Below are positions 7,887 to 15,795 of a stretch of 43,231 bases of DNA, piece by piece. Made by a program: the position numbers and the translations under genes. Each line of letters starts with the position of its first letter. The first letter of the stretch is position 1. The notes under the pieces were generated by a model, which was not told where the DNA came from, searched no databases, and saw only the letters and a program-made list of their open reading frames with translations. Source of the DNA: Dysgonamonadaceae bacterium (GTDB lineage: Bacteria > Bacteroidota > Bacteroidia > Bacteroidales > Dysgonomonadaceae); the NCBI GenBank assembly GCA_031269865.1, contig JAISYO010000188.1, positions 1 to 43,231 of the forward strand, given 5' to 3'.

Positions 7887-9275
7887 ATGAAGTTCATTCT
7901 GAAAGTGTTACTTTTTTTGTGTGCCTTTGTCGGCACGGGGCGAGTCGTTGCCCAAAACAATGTGGTTGATGAAATTGTGTGGGTGGTGGGCGACGAAGCC
8001 ATTTTGAAATCGGATGTCGAAAACTACCGCAAGCAGATGCTGATGGATCGTCAGCGAATCGAGGGCGATCCCTATTGTTTCATTCCAGAACAACTCGCCG
8101 TGAACAAACTCTTTCTCGATCAAGCAAAAATAGACAGCATCGAGGTGCAGGAATCGAATGTGAACCGTATGTTAGAATACTACGTTAGCGAATATACTGC
8201 TTCGGCAGGTTCTGTCGAAAAATTAGAGGAATACTACGGCAAAAAACTGAAAGAAATCCGAAGCGATCTTCGCACCCAAATTCGTGAAGATCAGCTTATC
8301 AACGGGGCGCGAGATAAAATTACCGGCACGGTAACCCTTGCCCCTTCGGAAATCCGCAAGTTCTACAACGGCATTCCGCAAGACAGCCTTCCCTTCATTC
8401 CCACCACCTTGGAATTGCAAATCATTACCGCAGAGCCAAAAATTCCCTTGGCGGAAATCGACGCGGTAAAAGCCCGTCTTCGCCAATACACCGACGAGAT
8501 CACCAGCGGTAAATCTCAGTTCTCAACTTTGGCGTTGCTACATTCCGAAGATCAGGGTAGCGCCTTGAAGGGCGGCGAGCTTGGGTTCAGAACCCGTGTC
8601 GGATTACTTCCCGAATTTGCAAACGTGGCGTTTGCGCTGACTGATCCCGCCAAAGTGTCGAACATTGTCGAAAGCGAATACGGCTATCACATTATACAGT
8701 TGATCGAACGGCGCGGCGATATGGCGAACTTCCGCCACATTTTGCTCAAACCGAAGGTTATGCCCGAAGAATTGGACAAAGCCAAGCATCATTTGGACAC
8801 GATCAGAGAAAAAATCTTGGATAAAGATTTCCTCTTCGAAGGGAAAGAGTTTACTTTCGATATAGCCGCCACCTTCCTTTCAGCCGACAAAGACACGCGC
8901 AACAACAAAGGCATCATGGCGAACCAGAGCGATCGCAGTCGCAACTCAGGCACGGCGCGTTTCAATTTAGACGAATTAGAAGGGAACATCGCCAAAGTGG
9001 TGGGCGAGATGAAGGCTGGGGAAATCAGCCAGCCCTTCACGATGATAAACGACAAGGGGAAAGAGGTTGCCGCCATCGTCAAGGTAACAAACCGCATAGA
9101 AGGGCACAAGGCTAATCTATCGACTGATTATCAGATTGTTAAAATGATGGCGGAAAATCAAAAAAGGCAACGTATCCTCGACGAGTGGTTGCAAAAAAAG
9201 ATAAAGACTACCTACGTCCGCATCGATCCGGAATGGAAGGGGTGCGACTTCAAATACAAAGGTTGGGTAAAATAA
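7887..9275 (+). CDS. surA: SurA-like periplasmic peptidyl-prolyl isomerase/chaperone
   Basis: This 462-aa exported protein has an N-terminal signal peptide (MKFILKVLLFLCAFVGTGRVVAQ). Next comes a SurA N-terminal-like helical region with VDEIVWVVGDEAILKSDVE, then a parvulin domain (about 165-275) including GELGFRTRVGLLPEFANVAF and ESEYGYHIIQLIERRG. A second, divergent parvulin-like segment begins MANFRHILLKP. It would assist folding of outer-membrane barrel proteins in the periplasm. It precedes the OstA-like gene by 18 nt, a neighbour pairing that fits joint work in outer-membrane assembly. Confidence 0.88.
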   Translation: MKFILKVLLFLCAFVGTGRVVAQNNVVDEIVWVVGDEAILKSDVENYRKQMLMDRQRIEGDPYCFIPEQLAVNKLFLDQAKIDSIEVQESNVNRMLEYYVSEYTASAGSVEKLEEYYGKKLKEIRSDLRTQIREDQLINGARDKITGTVTLAPSEIRKFYNGIPQDSLPFIPTTLELQIITAEPKIPLAEIDAVKARLRQYTDEITSGKSQFSTLALLHSEDQGSALKGGELGFRTRVGLLPEFANVAFALTDPAKVSNIVESEYGYHIIQLIERRGDMANFRHILLKPKVMPEELDKAKHHLDTIREKILDKDFLFEGKEFTFDIAATFLSADKDTRNNKGIMANQSDRSRNSGTARFNLDELEGNIAKVVGEMKAGEISQPFTMINDKGKEVAAIVKVTNRIEGHKANLSTDYQIVKMMAENQKRQRILDEWLQKKIKTTYVRIDPEWKGCDFKYKGWVK

Positions 9276-9293
9276 AAAGGCAAAAAAACGGCG

Positions 9294-10898
9294 ATGAAAC
9301 AAAAATCTGAAACCGCATCGGGGGGCGTGCTGTTTTTCGCTATGCTTTTCCTCGTTTTGGTTGTCGCATACGCCCAGCAGCCACCCCCGAAAACGCAGCC
9401 TGGCGTCCGGATCATCGAAATGAAGAAGGCGGGCTTGCTCTACAAAACACCCGGTTCCGATGCCCAGATTTTGAAAGACGATGTCGTGTTTTACCACGAA
9501 GGGGCGTATATGTACTGCGACAGCGCGTATATGTACGAAACTACAAATTCTTTCGACGCCTTCGGGCACGTCCGTATGGTGCAGGGCGACACCATTTTTG
9601 TCTATGGCGATTTCCTCTATTACGACGGCAATACCCGCCTCGCCCGCCTGCGCGAAAACGTGAGAATGGAAGACAAGCAGGCTACCCTTTTTACCGACAG
9701 CTTGAACTACGATCGCAACCTCAACCTTGGCTACTACTTCGACGGGGGTATGCTCGTGGACAGCCTGAACGAGCTGACTTCGTTTTGGGGGCAGTACGAT
9801 CCCACAACGAAAGAATCGCTTTTCAGCGACAGCGTCAAGCTGACGAATCCCGATTACATTATTTTTGCCGACACGCTGAAATACAACACGGAATCGAAAA
9901 TCGCCAACATTCTCGGACCGTCCGTCATTCGATCGGACAGCGGATACATAAACACCACGCGGGGGTGGTACAACACCGTTACGGACGAGTCGCAGCTCTT
10001 GGATCGCTCGGAAGTGTACAGCAACGACGGCAGCAAAAAACTCGTTGGCGACACCATTTTTTACAACCAGAAAACGGGCGTCGGCATCGTGCACGGCAAT
10101 ATGTTTCTGCAAGACACGCTGCGCAAATCCATCATTCGCGGAAACTACGGCTATTACAACGACAAAACGGAATACGCCCTCGCCACCGATTCGGCATTCG
10201 CGGTTGATTATTCCCAAAAAGACTCGCTGTTTCTGCACGGCGACACCTTGGTAATGAAAACCGACACGCTCGGCAGGGAAATCAAGGCGTATTTCAACGT
10301 CCGCTTTTACCGCGAAGACATTCAGGGCGTTTGCGATTCGATGCAGTTCGTATCGAACGATTCCATCTTGTATATGTACCGCGATCCCGTCTTGTGGAAC
10401 CAAGGCAACCAGATTTCGGGCGACGAAATCAATATCCACGTCAATGACAGCACCATCGAAAAGGCGGTGGTAAAAACCAACGCGATGGCTATCCAGTCGC
10501 GGAACGTGGAAAACCAGTACAACCAGTTGAGCGGACGCGATTTGACGGCGAATTTCCGCGACGGCGAAATCCACGACATATTGGTGGAAGGCAACGCCAC
10601 CTCGTTGTATTACGCTTTCGATGAGAAAGATAGCACCATCATCGGACTAAACCACACCGAAAGCCCCTTCCTTTCGATGAAATTTAAAGATCGGAAATTG
10701 GAAAAGCTGAAAATTTGGGCGAACCCAAGGGCGTATATGGATCCGCTGTCCCTGCTCAAACCCGAAGATATGACGTTGAAAGGCTTCGTGTGGCTCGATT
10801 ATTTGAGACCGAAAAGCAACCGCGATATTTTCAGGGGGAACAAACGAAAAGCGGGGGACATTGAAACAAACCCCAAAAAACGGTTCGTGAGGGATTGA
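9294..10898 (+). CDS. OstA-like (LptA/LptD N-domain) lipopolysaccharide transport protein
   Basis: This 534-aa protein has an N-terminal signal or anchor (VLFFAMLFLVLVVAYAQ) followed by repeated beta-jellyroll segments of the OstA type. Each repeat describes an alternating pattern such as VFYHEGAYMYCDSAYMYETTN, later GDTIFVYGDFLYYDG and DKQATLFTDSLNYDR. OstA domains form the periplasmic bridge that carries lipopolysaccharide to the outer membrane. The protein lacks the large LptD barrel, so it may be the periplasmic LptA-like component or a Bacteroidota-specific paralogue. It follows surA by 18 nt on the same strand, probably in one operon. The tRNA-Arg gene lies 66 nt downstream. Confidence 0.82.
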   Translation: MKQKSETASGGVLFFAMLFLVLVVAYAQQPPPKTQPGVRIIEMKKAGLLYKTPGSDAQILKDDVVFYHEGAYMYCDSAYMYETTNSFDAFGHVRMVQGDTIFVYGDFLYYDGNTRLARLRENVRMEDKQATLFTDSLNYDRNLNLGYYFDGGMLVDSLNELTSFWGQYDPTTKESLFSDSVKLTNPDYIIFADTLKYNTESKIANILGPSVIRSDSGYINTTRGWYNTVTDESQLLDRSEVYSNDGSKKLVGDTIFYNQKTGVGIVHGNMFLQDTLRKSIIRGNYGYYNDKTEYALATDSAFAVDYSQKDSLFLHGDTLVMKTDTLGREIKAYFNVRFYREDIQGVCDSMQFVSNDSILYMYRDPVLWNQGNQISGDEINIHVNDSTIEKAVVKTNAMAIQSRNVENQYNQLSGRDLTANFRDGEIHDILVEGNATSLYYAFDEKDSTIIGLNHTESPFLSMKFKDRKLEKLKIWANPRAYMDPLSLLKPEDMTLKGFVWLDYLRPKSNRDIFRGNKRKAGDIETNPKKRFVRD

Positions 10899-10964
10899 TA
10901 AGGACAATAAATTTTTTTTATTCTGATATTTGCGCTATTTTTGCAGCCTGAAACGAAAAAGGCA

Positions 10965-11038
10965 GGTCCGGTAGCTCAGCTGGATAGAGCAACAGCCTTC
11001 TAAGCTGTGGGTCTTGGGTTCGAATCCCAACCGGATCA
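10965..11038 (+). tRNA. tRNA-Arg (anticodon TCT)
   Basis: The 74-nt cloverleaf folds cleanly. The acceptor GGTCCGG pairs with CCGGATC, and the D-arm is GCTC/GAGC. The anticodon stem ACAGC/GCTGT holds the loop CTTCTAA, so the anticodon is TCT and AGA is read. The T-arm is TTGGG-TTCGAAT-CCCAA. CCA is not encoded. TATTTTTG at 10936-10943 is a plausible -7 box, and a strong terminator follows at 11050. Confidence 0.97.
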
Positions 11039-11049
11039 CTTCCCTATTG

Positions 11050-11077
11050 CCGTGCGAGAGAACTCGCACGGTTTTTT
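11050..11077 (+). terminator. Rho-independent terminator after tRNA-Arg
   Basis: CCGTGCGAG / CTCGCACGG forms a 9-bp stem with an AGAA loop, followed directly by TTTTTT. It lies 12 nt after the tRNA and before the convergent end of nrdG. Confidence 0.93.
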
Positions 11078-11089
11078 CGTTATTTCCGC

Positions 11090-11554
11090 TTACCTTTTCC
11101 AAAATCTTTCCGTCCAATCCACCATCGCGCCCCCTTCGATGCGGTAGAACCGTTGGTTGGTAGTCGGCGAATCAAGTCCGCCGAGGGCTTCTATGTAAGC
11201 ACCGAGTTTGATGTAGTCGAATGTTTGCAAGGTGCTGTCGGAAAATGTATTACGCCCCGAATACCATGCCGTTTTGACACGCCTGCCGGTTGCGTTGCGC
11301 AAAAAAACCGACAAGCGTTCCACTTCCTGCGGATTGGAATCGCCACCCATAAAACAAACGCACGTGATGGCGTCCCGGTACTTTTCGAGCAAGACCGCCA
11401 ACACATTTTCGTCCAATATCTCGCCAATATCTTCCATCAGATGAGGACTATGACAGCCCTTGCAAGCGTTAGGGCAGCCTGAGATATTGATTGCCAACGT
11501 TACTTCGCAGGGGACTTCCTGAAAAACGATGTCATAATTATGAAACCTTAGCAT
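11090..11554 (-). CDS. nrdG: Anaerobic ribonucleoside-triphosphate reductase activating protein
   Basis: This 154-aa radical-SAM activase generates the glycyl radical on NrdD. The iron-sulfur motif CPNACKGC (Cx3CxxC) is at about residues 28-35, followed by the SAM-binding stretch typical of NrdG (CVCFMGGDSNPQEVE). The length is normal for the family. The 5' end overlaps the 3' end of nrdD by 17 nt on the same strand, so translation is coupled and expression follows the riboswitch-controlled nrdD transcript. Confidence 0.95.
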   Translation of the reverse strand: MLRFHNYDIVFQEVPCEVTLAINISGCPNACKGCHSPHLMEDIGEILDENVLAVLLEKYRDAITCVCFMGGDSNPQEVERLSVFLRNATGRRVKTAWYSGRNTFSDSTLQTFDYIKLGAYIEALGGLDSPTTNQRFYRIEGGAMVDWTERFWKR

Positions 11555-13622
11555 AATAACGACGCGCAGCCTCTTCCTGCCGGGGTTGTGAGAAATTGCT
11601 AACCCTTTTCATATAGCCTATGATGCGGGTTAAGTAGTCCACGTTCTGACTTTTGCACACGGGACATTCTTTCAAGTTGCGCTTGTCGATGTGTCCGCAA
11701 TCGTTGCAAACCGTGTTGGGAATGTTGAAGGTAAAATAGTTGCAGCCTTCCTGCGTAGCCACCCGCAACAGTTGTGCGTACTGTTCCTTGCTCAAATGTT
11801 CTTCCAGATTCAGATGCAGGGCAGAACCACCCGTCAGGTGCTCGATGTATTTTCGTCCGTGCAGTCGGAATTTGTCGATGACGTTCAGCGACTCGTCTTC
11901 CACGATGTAGAAATAGCTGTTGTAGCAATCGCGTTTTACCGCGTATCCGTCGCGCCTGTCCCATTTGGCGTGTTTCACGCCCACGTTTTCGGCGGGAATC
12001 ATTTCGCAGTTGAACATTACGTCTTTGCTGCGGTATTTCTTGTTGTACTGCTCGATGATGCCGAGCACCTGCTGCACAAAACTCTCATATTTAGGATTGT
12101 CGCTGATTTCTATTCCCAAAAACTCGGCGGCTTCCACCAAGCCGTTCACGCCGATCGTCAGGTATTGTCGCGAAAGATTGATGTAGCCGGCATCGAACAA
12201 GGGCAACATACCTTTTTCCTGCATATATTTCAAGTTCTCGTTGTACGCCAACTGCACCTTGTGCACCAAATCGACGATTTCTTCCAAATAGAACTGAAAA
12301 AGGATTCCTTTTTTGGCTGCGTGCTGAATGCAGCGGTTCAAATTGATCGTCAGAACGCTTTTCGAGCCGGTGGAAACACCGCCAGCCCCCAGCGTGTAAC
12401 TGAATCCGTTGTCTTGAATTTCGTTGCGCAAACGGCAGCAACTGCTCAACGAATCGGCGTTGTCGCTTATGTACGTGAAGAACGAATGCCCTTCGGCATA
12501 CATTTCAGCCGTGAAGTCGCCATATTCCTTGTCTTTGGGTGCGCCGTCCTCAGTCAGCAAAGCCATCGTTTCCACCGGGAAAGTCAGGACGGAACGGGTT
12601 CTTTCGCGGTTAAACCAGCTCATAAAGCGTTTTTGCAACCAACTGATCGATTCCCAATCCGGCTTGCTCCCATCAGGAAACACAAAATTCCCGAAGAGGC
12701 TTTCAAAATAGTAACGATCGTAATATGAGATGTTCCAAAACACCGCTTGGAAATTCCGCGCCCCGGTGGGTTGGTTGATGGAATAGACAATTTGCTCGAA
12801 ATGATCGGTAATTACCTTGTCAATCGTGCGTTGCCGTTTGGATAAATCAACCACCCGATCGGCGTTCAGGTAGTAATCCCTGCCGTATTCCAAGCCGATG
12901 AAATAATTCATATACATAAGAAATTCCGGTGTGGCGCAAGCCCCGCTCAGCATACTCGAAACCATAAAAACCATATTCACGAAGCCGCCGCAAAATGATC
13001 GCAGGTTGGTGGGGGCTTTCGAGTTCCCCCCGATGGACGTTGTGCCACCAATCAGCCAAGGGTACATCGTAATGCTTGCGCAGTAGTTGGCAAGGCTCGT
13101 TTCGTCGTTTTTGTAGATGTAGTGGCTGTTCAGCAAGTCGACGTATTTGTCGGCGACTTCTTTCCCGAACATTTCCTTGATGCGATCAGTCAGCATTCGG
13201 CGGTTGAGCCGTATGAAATTGGATTTGGGCAACTCGCCGATGAGCGTAGCCATATTTTTGTTTTCCACATTGGCGTTGGCGTCGAACTTGCTACCCGAAG
13301 CGGCGTTCGAAGCATCGCAGTAGTCCATCAGGAATGTGAGTTTGTCGCGCACTTCGCGATCTTCCAAATGCTTTTGACGGTAAAGCATATAGGCTTTGGC
13401 TACGGCATAATACCGTTCTGCCATCAGGGCGATTTCCACCTGATTTTGCACTTCTTCCACGGTAATGTCGTTCGTGATGTTTACGCGGCAAAGGATATTG
13501 CCGATTACGTCCTGCGTGGCATAACTGCCTACCGACAAAAACGCCTTCGATATGGCGTTCTTGATTTTCTCGATGGAAAAAACTTCTTTTTTCCCGTCTC
13601 TTTTGACAATGAATAATTCCAT
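11538..13622 (-). CDS. nrdD: Anaerobic (class III) ribonucleoside-triphosphate reductase
   Basis: NrdD reduces ribonucleotides to deoxyribonucleotides without oxygen or B12, using a glycyl radical. The protein opens with an ATP-cone allosteric domain (IVKRDGKKEVFSIEKIKNAI). It ends with a zinc-binding pair CNDCGH...CPVC and the C-terminal radical-loop stretch TRIIGYMKRV, whose Gly is the expected radical site. The ORF track adds 18 codons, but MELFIVKRDG is the natural N-terminus, so the start is set at 13622 and the product is 694 aa. A cobalamin riboswitch lies in its leader at 13750-13921. nrdG overlaps its 3' end. The enzyme indicates an anaerobic or facultative lifestyle. Confidence 0.95.
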   Translation of the reverse strand: MELFIVKRDGKKEVFSIEKIKNAISKAFLSVGSYATQDVIGNILCRVNITNDITVEEVQNQVEIALMAERYYAVAKAYMLYRQKHLEDREVRDKLTFLMDYCDASNAASGSKFDANANVENKNMATLIGELPKSNFIRLNRRMLTDRIKEMFGKEVADKYVDLLNSHYIYKNDETSLANYCASITMYPWLIGGTTSIGGNSKAPTNLRSFCGGFVNMVFMVSSMLSGACATPEFLMYMNYFIGLEYGRDYYLNADRVVDLSKRQRTIDKVITDHFEQIVYSINQPTGARNFQAVFWNISYYDRYYFESLFGNFVFPDGSKPDWESISWLQKRFMSWFNRERTRSVLTFPVETMALLTEDGAPKDKEYGDFTAEMYAEGHSFFTYISDNADSLSSCCRLRNEIQDNGFSYTLGAGGVSTGSKSVLTINLNRCIQHAAKKGILFQFYLEEIVDLVHKVQLAYNENLKYMQEKGMLPLFDAGYINLSRQYLTIGVNGLVEAAEFLGIEISDNPKYESFVQQVLGIIEQYNKKYRSKDVMFNCEMIPAENVGVKHAKWDRRDGYAVKRDCYNSYFYIVEDESLNVIDKFRLHGRKYIEHLTGGSALHLNLEEHLSKEQYAQLLRVATQEGCNYFTFNIPNTVCNDCGHIDKRNLKECPVCKSQNVDYLTRIIGYMKRVSNFSQPRQEEAARRYYAKVS

Positions 13623-13749
13623 AATATACAACCTGTTATAATAAAGTTCATTAGAACCCGTTTCTTGGCAGGACACGAAAGGAAAGAGGTTAAGAAGTTG
13701 GTATAAAACCAGTTCTGCGCCGCCTTTCGCCCGAAAGCCCCAGTAATAT

Positions 13750-13921
13750 GCAACATTGGGCAGGTATTCTGACTTGTTTCGGGCAGTGCGCCTTCCCGTC
13801 GGAAACCGACAGTGGCATAAGAATGCACTTCCTTTTAGCGAAACTTACAGCTACGGGGATAGTCCCTGATTTTCACAGGATTCCCTTTTGGAAACTTAAA
13901 AAGTTTCTTCATCTCTGTTGC
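13750..13921 (-). promoter_or_regulatory. Cobalamin (B12) riboswitch upstream of nrdD
   Basis: Read on the minus strand, the leader holds the conserved aptamer blocks in order: GGGAATCCTGTGAAAATCAG, GGGACTATCCCCGTAGCTGTAA, GCCACTGTCGGTTTCCGAC, GGGAAGGC and the B12 box AAGTCAGAATACCTGCC. The outer helix is closed by GCAAC (13921-13917) with GTTGC (13754-13750). A minus-strand TATCTTTG at 13964-13957 is a candidate -7 box just upstream. About 130 nt separate the aptamer from the nrdD start and form the expression platform; whether control is transcriptional or translational is not clear. Such elements normally switch genes off when adenosylcobalamin is present. Confidence 0.93.
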
Positions 13922-14150
13922 CTTCATTGGCAACGGAAAGAACCAAATGTCGAAGACAAAGATATGTATTATTTTTGTTTCGTCCGCCACGCCGGACGTT
14001 AAGTTATTAACAGTTTTGGGAACCGTTTTAATTTTTACGAAATAATTTAAATCCCAAAACCAATGAATACTCATAAAATATTGAATATAAATATATTACA
14101 TCAAAATATCAAAATTTAGTGCATTACAACTAATCACGATAAAACAGATG

Positions 14151-14169
14151 AGCTGTAAAATTTAAACAG
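14151..14169. repeat. Fragment of the GAAGCTGTTTAAATTTTA element
   Basis: AGCTGTAAAATTTAAACAG lies here. Read on the minus strand, the match to the left end of the element at 27251 continues outward (about 14132-14169) with CATCTGTTTTATCG against GATCTTTTTTATCG. It is therefore a truncated copy of the same element end, not just the shared palindrome core. The surrounding 13965-14240 region holds no gene. Confidence 0.6.
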
Positions 14170-14240
14170 GTTTTTTGGGGGAAAATGCTCGCGGAAAAAT
14201 TTTCAAAGCACATTTTTATCGGGAAAAATGCCGAAACCTT

Positions 14241-14270
14241 TTGCATTTTAAAAAAATAGAAGTAACTTTG
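14241..14270 (+). promoter_or_regulatory. Promoter of rpsO
   Basis: TTG at 14241-14243, a 19-nt spacer and TAACTTTG at 14263-14270 match the Bacteroidota housekeeping promoter pattern. The rpsO start codon is 43 nt downstream. Confidence 0.8.
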
Positions 14271-14312
14271 CGAGCCAAAAGTTTTTATAGTGATCATTTA
14301 TAAAACCAATTT

Positions 14313-14582
14313 ATGTATTTAGATTCTGAGAAAAAGAAAGAAATCTTTGCCCAATACGGGAAGTCTAACACTGATACCGGCTCGCCAGAAGCGCAGATAG
14401 CATTGTTTTCGTACCGTATTTCGCATTTGACTGGACACTTGAAGTCAAACAAAAAAGATTATACTACGGAACGCTCGTTGAAAATTTTAGTGGGTAAACG
14501 CCGCCGTTTGCTCGATTACCTGATCGATCAAGATATTGAACGATACAGGGCAATCATCAAAGAACTTGGTATCAGAAAATAA
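14313..14582 (+). CDS. rpsO: 30S ribosomal protein S15
   Basis: This 89-aa protein has the full S15 signature: TGSPEAQIALFSYRISHLTGHLKSNKKD, then LKILVGKRRRLLDYL. It binds the central domain of 16S rRNA early in small-subunit assembly. The length is standard. It is a single-gene unit with its own promoter (14241-14270) and a strong terminator (14607-14638). Confidence 0.98.
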   Translation: MYLDSEKKKEIFAQYGKSNTDTGSPEAQIALFSYRISHLTGHLKSNKKDYTTERSLKILVGKRRRLLDYLIDQDIERYRAIIKELGIRK

Positions 14583-14606
14583 AATTTTCAAGGAAAATTA
14601 AAAAAA

Positions 14607-14638
14607 GGGTGGGTAACAACGATTACCTGCCCTTTTTT
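14607..14638 (+). terminator. Rho-independent terminator after rpsO
   Basis: GGGTGGGTAA / TTACCTGCCC pair as a 10-bp stem with two wobble pairs around CAACGA, followed by TTTTTT. It ends the monocistronic rpsO transcript. Confidence 0.92.
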
Positions 14639-14640
14639 AT

Positions 14641-14827
14641 GTCCGCCCGGCTGATTGCCGCAAGCCACGAAACGGCATTTATGCCCCCAAAGTATGCGAT
14701 TTGAATGGGCGTGCGCCGTAACAGAGGCTCGACTCGCAACGGCTATATCAACTATGCATCAGCATTTTATGATATCTCCACCTAAAAAACATATTTTAAA
14801 ACTATGTTTTATAATATACTTTTTTAT
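14641..14827. other. Gene-free stretch downstream of rpsO
   Basis: No coding frame is supported here. The only structure I see is an 8-bp inverted repeat AAAACATA / TATGTTTT at 14786-14793 and 14803-14810. It lacks a T-run and could be an operator-like site. Confidence 0.4.
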
Positions 14828-14858
14828 TTGGTAGATTGTCAAACGTCCGCTATCTTTG
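14828..14858 (+). promoter_or_regulatory. Orphan promoter preceding a possible small RNA
   Basis: TTG (14828-14830), a 20-nt spacer and TATCTTTG (14851-14858) form a complete Bacteroidota promoter. No plus-strand ORF follows before a terminator about 65 nt further on. Confidence 0.65.
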
Positions 14859-14864
14859 CAGCGA

Positions 14865-14952
14865 TAACCTAAAACAATCTTTTTTACCTTGATACTAATA
14901 TCTATATTAACCGAAGACAAAAGGGGACATCTTGATCAAGGTGTCCTCTTTT
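14865..14952 (+). ncRNA. Candidate small RNA
   Basis: A transcript starting about 7 nt after the promoter at 14828-14858 would run about 88 nt. It would end at an 11-bp hairpin GGGGACATCTT / AAGGTGTCCTC with a GATC loop and a short T-run. The interval has no sizeable ORF and I recognise no RNA family. The hairpin is also positioned to terminate the convergent HTH gene (14974-15204), so the terminator may exist for that gene alone. Confidence 0.4.
14923..14952. terminator. Bidirectional terminator hairpin
   Basis: 11-bp stem 14923-14933 / 14938-14948 with a GATC loop. TTTT follows on the plus strand; on the minus strand the stem ends CCCCTTTTG. It can serve the minus-strand HTH gene and the candidate small RNA. 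Confidence 0.8.
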
Positions 14953-14973
14953 AATTTGGGGGGTATGCTGCGA

Positions 14974-15204
14974 TTATTCCACGTCTAAAAGTTCAGCCAA
15001 TTTAACTTCGAGCACTTCACATATTTTGCATAAAGTTCCAAGCGTTGGGTTGGTGCGCCCTTTCTCTATCCGTATCAAATTATTGTATCCGACGTCCAAC
15101 TTGTCAGGCAATTCGGTTAAGGACAAATTTTTCTCTATCCTCAATTCCCTTATTTTCAGCCCGACAAGACGATATATTTCTTTTTTGTCCATTTTTTCTA
15201 TCAA
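14974..15204 (-). CDS. XRE-family helix-turn-helix regulator
   Basis: This 76-aa protein has a single Cro/CI-type HTH: LRIEKNLSLTELPDKLDVGY, then NNLIRIEKGRTNPTLGTLCK. It ends in LEVKLAELLD, a common tail of small stand-alone XRE regulators. An alternative start at MDKKEIYRL (15192) would shorten it by 4 residues. It is monocistronic and divergent from the broken Bor-like gene 37 nt away, so it may once have controlled that gene; this is inference. Targets are unknown. Confidence 0.85.
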   Translation of the reverse strand: MIEKMDKKEIYRLVGLKIRELRIEKNLSLTELPDKLDVGYNNLIRIEKGRTNPTLGTLCKICEVLEVKLAELLDVE

Positions 15205-15231
15205 AAATGATTGGACTGTAAAGAAAATTGA

Positions 15232-15504
15232 TTATTTTTAGGAACAGTTCTCGCGTTGGCGATGACTTCGTGTTACACGTTAGCGTATTCGGTTGGAACC
15301 GGAGCAAAGGGCAATCAAACAGTTACAGGTAAAAATCACTATGTAATTGCTGGCTTAGTGCGCGTAGGCGGTAAAACACCTACCGATTTGGCAGCCGGGG
15401 CAAAAGATTATGATGTGAAAATCACACATTCTTTTATCGACGGTTAGCTTTCTGTCATCACTGGCGAAATTTACACCCCCGCAACAGTTGTTATTACCAA
15501 ATAA
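15232..15504 (+). pseudogene. Broken Bor-like lipoprotein gene
   Basis: The frame reads LFLGTVLALAMTSC, a signal peptide ending in a lipobox, then YTLAYSVGTGAKGNQTV and KDYDVKITHSFIDG. It then meets TAG at 15445-15447 and continues LSVITGEIYTPATVVITK to a TAA at 15502. The family (Lambda Bor-like, small outer-surface lipoproteins) usually reads FIDGLL at that point, so TAG replaces a Leu codon (TTG to TAG). The natural start is also missing: a TGA at 15229 interrupts the frame where MKK is expected. Two lesions make inactivation likely. The ORF track entry 15256-15447 is only the front piece, begun at a TTG. Confidence 0.7.
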
Positions 15505-15506
15505 TA

Positions 15507-15701
15507 TTGAAGGGGATTCTAATCATCGCGGGCAGCTTCCTTGCCATAATGGGTTTGGTGCAGGCAGGAAAATTGCTTCCATATCTGGGCGAACTGACGG
15601 AATATGGCAAGGGCTACTTTTGCGGTGCGATTATCCTGCTTATCATAGGCGTTAGCCTGATAATTATCGGAATACGAATTAAAAAAAATAAAAATCAATA
15701 A
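15507..15701 (+). CDS. Small two-helix membrane protein
   Basis: This 64-aa ORF has two hydrophobic helices (ILIIAGSFLAIMGLVQA and FCGAIILLIIGVSLIIIGIRI) and a lysine-rich cytoplasmic tail. I recognise no family. It starts from TTG 2 nt after the end of the broken Bor-like gene and would have been co-transcribed with it. No ATG is available nearby, so expression is doubtful and it may be a relic of the same decayed unit. Confidence 0.45.
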   Translation: MKGILIIAGSFLAIMGLVQAGKLLPYLGELTEYGKGYFCGAIILLIIGVSLIIIGIRIKKNKNQ

Positions 15702-15713
15702 GAGGCATTAACC

Positions 15714-15748
15714 ACATATCCCCTTATCTTGCGGGATAGGGGATATGT
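15714..15748. terminator. Hairpin between convergent genes
   Basis: ACATATCCCC-T-TATC pairs with GATA-GGGGATATGT (14 bp with one bulged T) around TTGCGG. It lies between the small membrane ORF and the end of the minus-strand carboxyltransferase gene. No U-run is present on either strand, so termination is presumed from position only. Confidence 0.5.
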
Positions 15749-15795
15749 AGGAATGAGGTTATCGAAATCCTTATAATTTGATGTTATTCTGTTCT

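Noticed and set aside
9117-10574. 485-aa minus-strand ORF opposite the OstA-like gene
   Set aside because: Antisense shadow; the plus-strand frame has a signal peptide and OstA repeats.
13748-14002. 84-aa plus-strand ORF across the nrdD leader
   Set aside because: It is antisense to the cobalamin riboswitch, whose conserved blocks explain the sequence.
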